From Bimuria novae-zelandiae CBS 107.79 (Eukaryota; Ascomycota; Dothideomycetes; Pleosporales; Didymosphaeriaceae), in NCBI GenBank assembly GCA_010015655.1, contig ML976783.1, positions 21,617 to 65,450 of the forward strand: a DNA stretch of 43,834 nucleotides. The letters are read 5' to 3'. Both the position numbers and the translations under genes were made by a program. The notes under the pieces are model-generated. The model had not been told where the DNA came from. It made no database searches and worked only from the letters and a program-made list of their open reading frames with translations. Below are positions 1 through 11,527 of the stretch, in pieces. Each line of letters begins with the position of its first letter. Positions within the stretch are counted from its first letter, which is position 1.

Positions 1-479
1 GGACTATCGGTGATTCTAGAAATACCTGCTTAACCTACTTAAGGCGTATTTCTTATTAGACTGCGCGTATTTTCTGTTCTGGTCTCCTTTTTTTCGCTTT
101 TCTCTCCACCACACAAGGAACTTTAGATAATAATATACTAAAAGTAGATAAAGGGCTTCTATAGAGTTATAAGTACCCCCCTTAAATTTTTTAGAAGATT
201 TAAGTTTTTTGCGTTCAAGAAAATACAAGAAAAGGAAGGATTGACGATGACTGGCTGGCTCTATAGGTCGAGCAGGTATTTCCAAAACGATAATAAGCAA
301 AGAGGCAAGGCTAATCTACCACCACCACTATAAGATGTTATTATACTGGACTAAGCGAAGAAGAGCCAAGGCCAATCTACTACTACTACTACAAGACGTT
401 ATTAGGCTTAACTAAGTGGTATAAATATACTATCGCTTTCGCTCTGCTCTTCTCTAGCTAACTCGGAAACTTAGGTAAT
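1..479. other. left margin, no gene; short tandem duplication
   Basis: I see no coding frame that I can defend here. Positions about 295-352 and 354-411 are two diverged copies of one unit of about 58 bp, sharing a run of CTA/CCA triplets followed by 'agatgttatta' or 'agacgttatta'. The minus-strand open frame at 16-300 has no family features. The stretch may be the 3' flank of the broken gene to its right. Confidence 0.4.
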
Positions 480-3400
480 ACGCGTTAACGTCTTTAAAAG
501 GTCTTTAGTCGCGCTAAAAGTAGCCTCTGCGCGGATTTCTCCTCCCCTAATTATAGCGCCTTGCTCCTGCGTAAACGCTACTATTAACCTGTCTAGTTTG
601 TCTAAACTTAAGTCTTTAATCCTCTCTTACATTAATAGTGTAGGAGGCATCCCTTGCTCTTATATAGGTAAGAACCCCTTAGCGCCCGCGCTCGTCCGCC
701 TAGTAATTTAGTACTCTGCTGTCTTGTCCACACCTTATATGCGTAGTCCTCGCCGTCTGCACGCCTTTACAAGCGTTATCGTCTCCTAGGCCTGGTCGTG
801 CGTACCTGTTCGGCCAGAGTGTTAGTGCGCTTGGTAGATGAGACTGTAGACCGTCCTAGGTAGTTCCTTAAATAATAATCTAACTATGCTGGGGTCTGCA
901 AAGACAGCTAAAAACTATATTATTTACCCTCGTAAGCTTTGCGTGCGGCTTTCTTTAGTAGACATAATTAGCGACTTATTAGATGGGTACGGCAAGATCT
1001 AATGCGTTAGGCGGACTAGGTAAAAGAACTTGTCTAGTCACCTGTTTACGCGCTGCTGGCCTAGCTGGCTCTTTATAAACTTGAAGCTCTTTTGCAGGAT
1101 TAAATAAAAGGGCTTAACTCCCTATCCTGCCCGCTCTAGCTCGTTATCCTAGAGGAAGAGAAATTCTAGTAGCTTATTAACTACTAAGAAGCGTATCTTA
1201 TTACCCGTGACTATGTGCGGCGGCGTAGCTACCCCTTTATCTAGGAACATATGTTTTATTCCTTTATAGCAGAATGCCACGTTACTGTCCTGCCTTAGCG
1301 TAGCGCCTAATAGCTCTAGATGGCTCTTGTGCGCGGCGAGCATGGCTGCCCAGACATTGGCGTTAAACTACTCTAGGCAAAGGATATGCAGATACTCTAG
1401 CCAGGTTTAAAGTAGCTAAGGGTGCTATAGGACGCAGTGCTGCTAGAACCATCCTATTACTTAGTTAAACTAGATAAACACGTCCTATAGGTTCTTAACT
1501 GCTTGCCACCTACGCTTGTACTTGGCATGCATTAGCACGTTCCTAATAAGCATATTATCGCCGTGCGGCGGAACCAACCGCCTTGTTATCTAGCTAAACT
1601 TAGGTAGGAACCAGCCTAGGCCGCACTTATCCACTGTTTCCTGCATGCCGAGGCCCTCTTTCACGACGAGATGTTGCCCACGCCTCTATTCCTAGCGATC
1701 CTTATATAGTAGCGACTCTCTCGCCAGCAGGTTACTATTATAGTAGAACCGGAGCGCTCGCAGTGCGATTACCATAACCATAGTCTCGGGTAGCAAGTAG
1801 GTCCTGGCGGTATGCGCGAGCGTGTGCTCGAATAGGAAATAGTACTTATTTATCTAGGCGTGGAGAAAGCCAAACAGCTCCGGCGAGGGGATAACATAGT
1901 AAGGGAGCGGCGGGTTAGCGTTGTTAATACTATTATTATAAAGATCCTACTCGCGCCATTGCTCGCACATCTTATTTATTATAGTAAGAGAGACTTAGTA
2001 CTCTTCCCGGATCCCGTACAACTTCCTCTAGTTATCTTAGAGGTTAGAGAATACACGGCCCTTACTATATAGGTAGGTACTCTTGTAGACCTTCTCCAAA
2101 AAGGTCGCGCCCCCACCCTACTATTACAGCGAGCAAATGTAGCCAGAATCTAGCGCTAGATTCTCTACCGCCTAGTTATCGAACACGTACACCTTGGAAT
2201 TGTTAAAGGGCGTTTTAATGTTGGCGTAAAACTGCGAATACACTAACCTATCCATATTCTCTTGGCCGCGCGGCACGCTTAATAGCGTCTGGCCTATTAA
2301 GTCTCTTGTTGTGGCCCACGGGTAGGTTATCACGCGAGGACACCCTCTCGCCTACTTACTATTATCTAGTAGCTTTACGCGCGTGCGGGCGTACAACTCT
2401 AGGTAGTATCGCTTCTAGAAATACGTTTTTGCCTTGAACTTGTCTGGGACGGCGTCGTACGGGTAAGCGTAGTCCTTAGATGTAATCGTCTTGGCAATAT
2501 CTATAAAGGTCCTGTCTTAGCTATAGAACTGCGGGTAAGTAGCCTCTGCCTAGGCATCCTCCTACCGCCCGTACGCAGTAGTTAAATTATTTATTATATA
2601 CGCTAGCTTAGTGTTCTTCGCGTGTATAAATAGGGTAGCGTTGTTAAACTAATTTAACCTAGCGTTCTTGGCGATCCGCTCGAGGATAGTGGTCTATAGT
2701 GGATTAAGGTACTTATGCTATAGCCTATACTCTAAGAGCTGCTTCCGCGCGCTCTCTTTTCGCTTTAACGTCTTTATTAATACTATAGTTACGCCCCTGC
2801 TAATGGTGTCTTTAGAGGCGGGAAGGTACGACGCTAGCGTTAAGTTATTTACTATCTTGCCTATAGCTAGGAGTAGCACAGCGTCTAGCTAGAGCTACTA
2901 GTCTTGCTTACTTAGGTACGTACTGTGCTTATACTGGTTTTCAACGTGGAGCTCTGGGAAGAAGATAAAGATTAGTAGTAACTTGGTGCTGCCTGTAATT
3001 AAACCAAAGTAGTAGTAAGGTATCTTGTATAGCGGTAGGTTCCTTGTCGCTAGTTTGCCTTAACTATTATACGCAGACACTGTTAGACTAAAATATATAT
3101 TAGCGTTAAGGTTTAGAATTAGATGCGCCCGAGGGTGCTAGTTAATACTATTTTAGGCAAACCCTAGGCTGCTAGGAAAGCAGTAGATACTGTCTATATT
3201 AAACCTAACTTTAGTACCTCGTCTTTTCCTACTACTATTATGGTACTGTTATAGGCACAGGTTGCGGGGTAGCTTCTTATTAGCCATACCAATATCCTTA
3301 GGGAAAGCTGTGGTACTCGTGCCCTTAAACGTAGCCTTTAGATCCAGGCCCTTGGGCAGAGCCGAGGGCTTCATTAGCTTCGGATCGCTAAGAATATCTA

Positions 3401-4529
3401 GCAGAGGCGTCCCCCCGTCGTGCACCCCGCGAAGTAGGCGCGTGATGTCCTTAAATAATAAGCATACTAAGTGTACGTTAGGGCGCTAGTAATGTTTCTA
3501 GTAACGTCTGTTCGCCTCTGCATGCTCCTCGTGTGTATAGCCTTAAAAGTTCCGCAGCTGCTTAGCGAGCTTATATGCGGTTCGCTTGGTGCGTGGCGTG
3601 GGTAGACTACCTGCTCTGGGTGTCGATTGCGCCGGCGATGCTGCTTGCCTAGCTGCTGGGCTTGCCACGTTACTGGGCTGGCCAAAGGGCGAGGGGGATA
3701 CAGCCGCTAGTGTTTCTTGCGCGACTGCCCGAGGCGTGCTACTGCTACTCAATAGCTGTGCCAGCCGAGGCGTACTATTATTAGATAGTGGGGGTAGCGA
3801 TAGTGGCGTGCTATAGCGGGAGAATAGTTGCGCTGGCTGCGCCGTGTTGCTGTTCTTGGAAGGCTGTCTGGATACAGATTTAACCTAAGATAGTAGTATA
3901 TTACTTTAGGCTAGGAACGTCTTGCGTTGGCTACTCCTTTAAACTAAGGACACGCTGCGCTAGCTACGTGCCTAGGAATCCTTTAAAGCCTTTAATAAAC
4001 TGTTAGTAGCTTTAGCTTGCGTAGGTGTTAATGCGTTGCTAACACTACGCGTGGTCCCGATAGGCCTGTCTATAGCAGCCAGCTTCTTAACAACAGCCGC
4101 TGTAAATAATAGCTACAGCTTACTACCTGCTAAATCCTAACTTTGTCTTGCTATATTATTATCGCTATTATCCTGTACTTCTGTTCGCCTCTCTATGTCT
4201 CCTATGTGTACTAGAACTACACCTGTGCTTGCACGTACTTGCGTAATCCTAGCCTATATCTTAAGTAGAATACTAGCAGCCCTTGCATCTCTATTACTTA
4301 TCTATTATAGTATACGTTGTTTATACTTAATACGCTTGTTTGTCTGTTCTCTATTACTCGCTCTAAGTTTATTAATAATCGCCGCGGCCTCTACGTTGTC
4401 TACTGCCAGCAACGCGAGAGTAGATACTAGTCTGTATGTATCCCCGTCTTCTAGTAACTCGTTTGGCTGGATGAGAGAGTCGCGCGGGATAGGAATATCG
4501 TTGCTAATTTAAAAATTAAGGTCTGCCAT
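480..4529 (-). pseudogene. RIP-broken gene of about 1,350 codons, unknown function
   Basis: One minus-strand frame can be followed from an ATG in good context (ACCATGG, codon at 4529-4527) down to about 480, broken only by stops of the kind RIP makes from CAG, CAA and TGG. The first 250 or so codons are polar; around 3550-3830 the product is rich in Ser, Pro, Ala and Gln. The rest looks globular, for example 'VRFNIDSIYCFPSSLGFA' near 3160-3220, 'YNLPLYKIP'-like text near 3040 and 'GIKHMFLDKGVATPPH' at about 1210-1260. It resembles long, uncharacterised fungal proteins that often sit in repeat-rich DNA, but I cannot name the family. It shows no transposase, polymerase or helicase motif that I can see. 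A Starship-associated or other mobile-element passenger is possible and unproven. Confidence 0.6.
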
Positions 4530-4724
4530 GGTGTTTATTAGTATGCCAAGGGGTGCAGGTTCGTAGTAAACAAACTCAGGGGGAGCCTAACCCTAGCGTT
4601 AGCATTAGTATCGCTGTTGGCGAAGACGTCGTGCGGCTTCTACCGCCTTATCTTGGTTCTAATACTTTCTAGGTCGACCTCTAGGCATAGTAGATTATGT
4701 TGTAGGATGTAATAGACGTCTCTT

Positions 4725-5100
4725 AGCTCTATTATAGTATATAGTATGCATTGCTAATCTATTCAATTTGGGTTAGCGTATTTGCTGATTTATTTATTAT
4801 CTTCGACGCGAATAACTCCCTAACCACAACCCTAATAAAAACTTAGAAGAGTACATTCGACGCGTATACTTATTCTCTACAATTTCGTATAGGGAATAGT
4901 ATTCTCTAAGCTCTACTATCGTATACTGTACGTGTTACTAATTTATTTAATTCGGGCTAGCGCCTTCGCTTCGCACGCCTTACCAAATCGGGTTCTCACT
5001 TTATAACTACACCGTCTTCGACGTAGATAACTCCACAACTACAACTGTAATAGAAAATTAGAAAAGTGCATTCGATTCGCATGCTTATTCTCTACATTTT
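4725..5100. repeat. tandem duplication of about 184 bp upstream of the broken gene
   Basis: Two diverged copies lie in tandem. The first starts near 4725 and the second near 4909. Both carry 'agctcta.tat.gtata', then 'aattt.gg.tagcg', then 'ttcgacg..ataactcc', and end near 'cattcga..cgc.t.cttattctctaca'. They sit 5' of the minus-strand gene at 480-4529, so they could be part of its old promoter. They are RIP-mutated like the surrounding DNA. The rest of 4530-5162 holds nothing I can identify. Confidence 0.6.
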
Positions 5101-5162
5101 GGCATATAAAACACGAAAAATAATTTCTCATGATTTTCTAACCTTAACCCTACTTTTTACCT

Positions 5163-7047
5163 TCATATCTCCTATAAATATATTTAATAATTCTAACGCC
5201 TACTGCACTACTATAAACTAGGTAACCTTAATAATAGCTAATAAAATAGGCGAATACTATTTAGCGCCCTTTTACTCGTCCTCCTTTACCCCTTACACAG
5301 CTAATATATATACTAACGGGCTGTCGTACTCTTTGCGGGTAATAGACTGGCTTAATAATATAATATAAAACGCTAAACTCGATTTCTTAATGCTTAATAA
5401 CGCTTTGCGCTTACCCATAATTCTAGTCTCTTTTACCTCCTACTTGGCCTCTATCTCTCCCACCGCACTATCTGCGTTATCTATTATTACCTTATCTATA
5501 CTATTATCTCTATCTTTTATCTTTTTTATTTCTTTTTTCTTTTTCTCTTCTTTCTTCTCTGCTACTCCTCCTATTACCTTTACTAACGCCTCTTACGCCT
5601 CGCGCTACTATTAAGTAAACTAGTACGTAGGGCTCTTCCACGCGTGCGCTTGCTACGTCTACTAAAAAAATATTAATATCTACTTTTATAATTAGGCATG
5701 GTTACTAATTACCTTTTCGTTTATATATAGCTATAATAGCGTAAACTATATTTAGTGCTTTTTTATCCGGATCGCTTCTAATTGCACGAATATCCCCATA
5801 CGGTAGATAATAGACGCCTGGCTAAACTACGCCAACCTATCCATAGCCTCTTATATAGTAGCCGCTACGGGCTCCTCTTTAGCTTTAGGCTCTTTTACGC
5901 TTGCTAATAATTTAGGCCACTCTATACCTACTAAATACGGCATCCACCTAGTTTACTCTAGCTATAGGTTTACCTTATCTTACGCGCTGTCTTAAATTAT
6001 TATCTTAGCCTACTTTTACACGTTGGCCCATGTCTTATCTATATTCCTGCCAACGCTTACCCACCCGGCCTCGCCGTCCACGGGTTCGGGGGTAGGTTTA
6101 GGTTAGTAGACCTCGAAATACTGCGAACCGGCGCCCTAGGCTAATAATCGTTGGCAATAGACGCGCCTCTAACCCTAATTACTACGTAACTATATACTTT
6201 ACTTCTCTAATTAACGTGAATAGCCACCTCTACCTACTAGTAACTAACTATAAATATCGCGCCAATGGTTCTTTATAACGCGGAAACTTTAAATAATCTA
6301 ATAACACTAGCCTGGGGCTAATTGGCACATTAATCTATCTATATATACTAGTAACTAGCTAATGGGTTTAATACTCTAACTAGGCACCTCTAGCTCGCCG
6401 GCATACTAGAGTAAACTAGCCTAGCTACTAAGCTTATCTGCTACTAACTACGCTCGCGTGCGCCTAATACCCTAATAAATCTATTATAAATAGTTACTTA
6501 CCTAACTAAACTAAACCCCGTACCTGCACTCTTTGCATATCGCTAATAAATACTTAGGCAAATATTCGAAATACTCGCTTATAATACTACTCTTTGCCAT
6601 AATAGCGGGCTCGACGCTACTATAAGTAGGTTCTAATAATAGGTCCCTATCGCACTATATGGCCTTTTTAACGCGTAGAATTCTTCGCGACTTAACGCGT
6701 CTTTACTTATACTACGTGTTAGTCTCTATTTTAGAGCTGCCTCCGGTGTCTAATCGCTACCTTATTATATTTACCCTAACCCTAACGCGCAACCCTAATG
6801 CCTATAACTATATATTATTTAGTGCTATAAATTAGCTAGGACGTGTAACTTAGTGTGCTAAATCTATCACTGAAATTTTAGGTTAATTAGACTATAGAAA
6901 CCTATCGACATGTGGGGTTAACTATCTTTAATATACGGGCTACGTTCTTAGATATACATAGAAGAATTGGCCTAGCGCGGATATTCTATCCCTAACAAAA
7001 CCAGGGTCCTATTAACATGTAGGGCTACATGTTTATGCAGCCCTGGG
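5163..7047 (-). pseudogene. truncated 5' copy 1 of RecQ-type (telomere-linked) helicase gene, OrsD/DUF3505-like region
   Basis: This is the first of four related copies (others at 7048-8978, 22640-24545 and 26386-27057). On the minus strand it keeps the only surviving start codon, ATG at 6600-6598, giving MAKSSIISEYFEYLPKYLL followed by AICKECRYGV, a first Cys-x2-Cys of the zinc-finger region seen in OrsD/DUF3505 proteins. Further on come 'YAGELEVPS', a second Cys/His cluster with 'RVIKNHWRDIYS' and then 'QRLLA.GAGSQYFEV'. Many Q and W codons are stops. The copy stops at 5163, far short of the helicase domain. About 450 bp lies between the ATG and the conserved outer end (TAACCCAGGGCTGC on the minus strand, ending at about 7047). 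Confidence 0.7.
6774..6798. other. telomere-like motif in helicase-copy 5' region
   Basis: Reads CCCTAACCCTAACGCGC followed by AACCCTAA, that is three CCCTAA units around a CGCGC. The same motif is at 8703-8727, 24269-24292 (one T change) and 26783-26807 (two changes). It lies roughly 175-200 bp 5' of the start codon on the minus strand. It is not a telomere array, since only two to three units are present. Confidence 0.7.
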
Positions 7048-8978
7048 TTAGGTGCTATTCCTATTACTCTTATATACGCTATCGCTATCTATGTTGTCTT
7101 CTATAAATATATTTAATAATTCCAACGCCTGCTGCACCACTATAAACTAAGTAACCTTAATAATAGCTAATAAAATAGGTAAATACTATTTGGCGCCCTT
7201 CTACCCGTCCTCCTTTATCCCTAACATGGCTAATACACACACTAACAGGCTGTCGTACTCTTTATGGGTAATAGACTGGCTTAATAATATAATATAAAAC
7301 GCTAAACACGATTTCTTAATACTTAATAACGCTTTACGCTTACCTATAATTCTAGCCTCCTTTGCCTTCTACTTAGCCTCTATCTTTCCCATCGCACTAT
7401 CTACGTTATCTATTATTACCTTATCTATACTACTATTTTTATTTTTTATTTTTTTTATTTCTTTCTTCTCTTCTTCCTCTTCCTCCTCTATCGCTCCTCC
7501 TGCCGCCTTTACCAACGCCTCCTACGCCTTACGCTACTACTAAGTAAACTAATATATAGGGCTCTTTCACGCGTGCGCTTACTACGTCTACTAAAAAAAT
7601 ATTAATATTTACTTCTACGGCCAGGCATAATTACTAACTACCTTCTTATCTATATATAGCTATAATAGCGTAAACCGCGTCTAGTGCTTCTCTATTCAGA
7701 TTACTTTTAATCGCATAAATATCCCCGTGCGGTGGATAACAAACGCCTGGCTAAACTACGCTAACCTATCTATAGCCTTCTATATAGCGGCTGCCACAGG
7801 CTCCTCTTTAGCTTTAGGCTCTTCTACGCTCGCTAATAATTTAGGCTACTTTATACTTACTAAATATAGTATTTACTTAGTTTACTTTAATTACGGGTTT
7901 ACCTCGTCTTGCGCGCCGTCCTAGATTATTATCTTAGCCCGCTTCTATACGTTAGCCCACGCCTTATTTATATTCCTGCCAACGCTTGCCCACCCGGCCT
8001 CGCCGTCCACGGGTTTGGGGGTGGGTTTAGGTTAGTGGACCTCGAAATACTATAAATTGGCGCCCTAGGCCAATAATCGTTGGCAATAAACGCGCCTCTA
8101 ACCCTAATTACTACGTAACTATATGCTTTACTTCTCTAATTAACGTAGATGGCTACTTTTACCTACTAGTAACTAACTATAAATATCGCGCTAATGGTTC
8201 TTTATAACGCGGAAACTTTAAATAATTTAGTAACACTAGCCTAGGGCTAATTAGCACATTAATCCGTCTATATATACTAGTAACTAGCTAATAGGTTTAA
8301 TGCTCTAACTAGGCACCTCTAGCTTGCCAGTATACTAGAGTAAACTAGCCTAGCTACTAAGCTTATCTACTACTAACTGCGCTCGCGTGCGCCCAACACC
8401 CTAATAAATCTACTATAAATAGTTACTTACCTAGCTAGGCTAAACCCTATACCTGCACTCTTTGCATATCGCTAATAAATACTTAGGCAAATATTTAAAA
8501 TACTCGCTTACGATGCTGCTCTTTACTATAATAGTAGGCTTAACGCTACTACGAGTAGGTTCTAATAATAGGTCCCTATCGCACTATATAGCCTTTTTAA
8601 CGCGTAGAATTCTTCGTAACTTAACGCGTCTTTACTTATGCTACGTGTTAGTCTCTATTTTAGAGCTACCTCTAGTGTCTAATCGCCGCCTTATTATGTT
8701 TACCCTAACCCTAACGCGCAACCCTAACGCCTATAACTATATATTATTTAGTGCTATAAATTGGCTAAGACGTGTAACTTAGTGTGCTAAATCTGTCACT
8801 AAAATTTTAGGTTAATTAGACTACAGAAACCTATCGACATGTAGGGTTAACTATCTTTAACATACAGGCTACGTTCTTAGATATATATAGAAGAATTGGC
8901 CTAGCGCGGATATTCTATCCCTAATAAAACCAGGGTCTTATTAACATGTAGGGCTACATATTCATGCAGCCCTAGGTT
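7048..8978 (-). pseudogene. truncated 5' copy 2 of RecQ-type helicase gene, OrsD/DUF3505-like region
   Basis: This copy lies directly in tandem with copy 1 in the same orientation, and it differs from it mostly by C/T and G/A transitions. It extends about 100 bp further toward the gene interior at its left end, matching 22640-22680. The start codon has become ATA (527-529 of the 8000s, complement 'tat'). The outer end 'gcagccctaggtta' at 8967-8980 meets the gypsy fragment with a few shared bases. The plus-strand open frames at 7727-7924 and 8462-8782 are antisense shadows of this pseudogene. Confidence 0.7.
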
Positions 8979-10978
8979 AGGATTAGCAACGTAGCAGGTA
9001 AATTACTTACTTATATAAAACCTTTATTAAGTAGAGATATAAGTTCCTTTCGTAGCACTAAAAGCTCTCCCTTTAACATGTTATATAAAAGTTTTTAAGG
9101 GGCTTTAGGCTTCTTCCCTTCCTTCTCTTCTAGCTAAATTGCTTAGTTAATTTTAGGTTAATGCAGCGGTAATTTACTTACTTCCTTAAGATTAAAGAGC
9201 GTTATATGCTTCCTTTAGTGCTTAGGAACTAGAGATAGGACGTTAATCTTTAGCTTAGGCGCTAAGGCCTTGTTAATATCTACTAGTAAGGCGGCGAATA
9301 TCTTTATAACTTCTCCTAGATTCTTATTTTTACTCTAAGCCATTTTTATTAATCGCTAGAATTCTATAGCGCTAACCTCTTAAATCTCTAGTGGGTGGGT
9401 CTTACCTTCTTAACTACGGATTCTAATACCTAGAGCGTGCAGGTATATTAACTTCTTTGTAAAAGTAATAGTAACTTGGTTCTAATTTATTTATAAACGT
9501 CCTAGGATAATGTCCTCTTTAGCATTATTTAGCGTAATATACGCAAATCCAGTCTCGGTGTAGCTATTTATATTAAATGTAAACTTTACAACTTCGTTAA
9601 CCTAGCTAACTTAATTATTTACCCCTATAATAGGCTTTCGTAGAATCGCTATGCGCTCGAGTTTGGCTTATCTTATAAAGGAACGGGTTATAATAGCGTA
9701 GGAGAGACATTTAGAGTTAATTAGTGCTAAGGTGTAATTAATTTAATTAACTAGTATATATACTATAAGCGGGGGTGCTAGCATATGTTTCTTTTTAAAC
9801 TTATTCTATTCTGTCCTTGTGTTCTTGCTTACTCGTAAAGGCTCCCAATCGCGACTTTAACTAAGAGCTACTCTTTTTCTAACTTATTATTATCTATTAC
9901 TATCGCGTTATTATTATTTTTTACCTTTAATTTGGTTTTCGCTTTCGCGGCTCGAGTTAGCTATTATTTAGGATTTTAAGTAGCTTTTAGAGTGTAAGAC
10001 TTAATTTAGTAGCCTTTCTTTTTATATTGTAAACATAATCCATTATCGCGTTATTAATTAATCTCCTTTTAAGGGACCTATTTCGCTCGTTGCATTTATA
10101 TTCTACTTAGTTCCTAGTTTATAGGATTAGTAAAAATATTACTTAAGGTAGTATTCTATAGTAGTGCGTCTCTCTTCTTGCTGCTTAGCTTTAACCGCCA
10201 TAGATTATTTAATATAGTAGTAATATATAATTATATCTCCTTAATCGTAGTGCTCCCAAGAAAGATAGTGCCTATAAGGGTAGTCCGTAACTCGTGATTA
10301 AGAGCGTGTAGAAACATGCTCTTTAGGATAGCATAATTAAATAGGCTAGCTATTAGAGCTTTCTTATTAAAGTCCTAAATAAAGTCGCGTATATTATGTG
10401 TTTTCTACTACATGTTCTAAAGCTTACTCCTTATAGTTTCAGCCATGTGCGCGTCCTTAAACGCTTTATTAAGATACTAAAAGAACTAATTAAGCGTGCT
10501 AGTTACGGCGTAAATAGATACTTATAAGAAGATACGTGCTCTGGCATTGCCTATTATACAACTAAAAGTGTAGTCGATCGCGAGTTAGTCTATATAAAAC
10601 TATTAAGTCTTAGACCTTAGCTTTACTTTAATCTGGTATTTTCATGGTAAATACTAGCTTTGAGTTCTATTAAATGCCTTAGGGTCCTTAAGTCCTTTTA
10701 GTTTGTACGCTACCGTAGGTGTCGTAGGTGTTATAGGTGCTATAGGTGTCGCGGGTGTTATATTAGTAGTAGTTATAGTAGGTGCTAGGACATTAGTACT
10801 TTTAATTCTTACTATTCGCGCTGTAAGTTCGCCTATCTATACTATTATCTACTATATTATTACTTTAATACTTAAGTTTAGTAGTGTTAGTATTGTTTGC
10901 TAAGATTATCCTTTATCGTCTTATTAAGCGTTTAAAGCTCTATAGTAAGTGCTAGTTTCTATTTTACTACGTTCGTTG

Positions 10979-11100
10979 TAGTGCTTGGGCAGGCGTTTAA
11001 CCGTTAAAGGTCCCTGCACTAGCGTTACTTATTATAGTGCTTAGGCAGGCGTTCTATCGTTAAGGTCCCTACACTAGCGTTACTTATTATAGTAGTACTT
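10979..11100 (-). repeat. 55-bp tandem repeats in gypsy untranslated leader, two units
   Basis: Two units begin near 10979 and 11035 and contain 'gtgctt.ggcaggcgtt' and 'ggtccct.cactagcgtt'. They match the four units of the full element at 27556-27775, so copy number differs between the two insertions. Confidence 0.75.
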
Positions 11101-11312
11101 ACTACTTAAAAGCAGGTCTTGCAAGTCGTTCTATTAGGGTGGCTAGGGATTAACTATATAGCTTAGTTTATTACTACTTACTACTTAAAAGTAGATCTTA
11201 TAGTCGTTCCGTTTGCGTTGCTTACTACTTAGGAGCAGGTCTTATAATCGGTCCGTTAGTAGAGCACTAGGGGATGGCCATACTAGCTACTTAAAGGTAA
11301 TTAAATATAAAA

Positions 11313-11527
11313 TATAAGGGGCTACGCAAAGGTTACCAATGCCTAATAATAGGATTATATTTAATAAGGAGTAAACTATCTATAAGTAAGGCTAAACTTA
11401 TATGTGCGCTGTTATTATCTAGAAGATTTAAGAGATTTTTAAGGCCCCACTTAGTCTAAAGGAGCACTAAGGGTTTTACCGAGGGTTTTACCATGGAATA
11501 GTATAATAAAGCATCTAGCCTATTACA
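11313..11527 (-). repeat. LTR of the truncated gypsy element, 215 bp
   Basis: This is the inverse of the LTR at 27114-27328 and has the same length. On the minus strand it begins TGTAATAGGCTAG and ends with an RIP-altered CCCTTATA in place of CCCTTACA. Differences from the other LTRs are mainly transitions. Confidence 0.85.

Larger units (their letters stand above)
8979..11527 (-). mobile_element. truncated Ty3/Gypsy element, inverted, 5' LTR plus gag and protease
   Basis: Read on the minus strand, this is the left 2.5 kb of the same family as the full element at 27114-32910. It holds a 5' LTR (11527-11313), an untranslated region with 55-bp repeats (about 11100-10979), gag (about 10900-9830) and protease, ending just before the reverse transcriptase at the point matching 29772. 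Gag ends with a CCHC knuckle whose residues are mutated: 'NGLCLQYKKKGYQIKSY', with a Cys and the His turned to Tyr. There is no 3' LTR, so this copy cannot move. Its inner end abuts the outer end of the helicase-copy at 8978, which suggests an ectopic join rather than a normal insertion. Confidence 0.8.

Noticed and set aside
6774..6798. A real telomere or interstitial telomere array
   Set aside because: Only about three CCCTAA units, interrupted by CGCGC and present in the same place in each copy of one repeat. They belong to that repeat.
8462..8782. Plus-strand open frame of 106 codons, repeated at 23991-24347 and partly at 26611-26844
   Set aside because: It is antisense to the upstream and start region of the RecQ-type pseudogene. 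The minus strand carries the zinc-finger text and the start codon, and the recurrence comes from the repeat itself.
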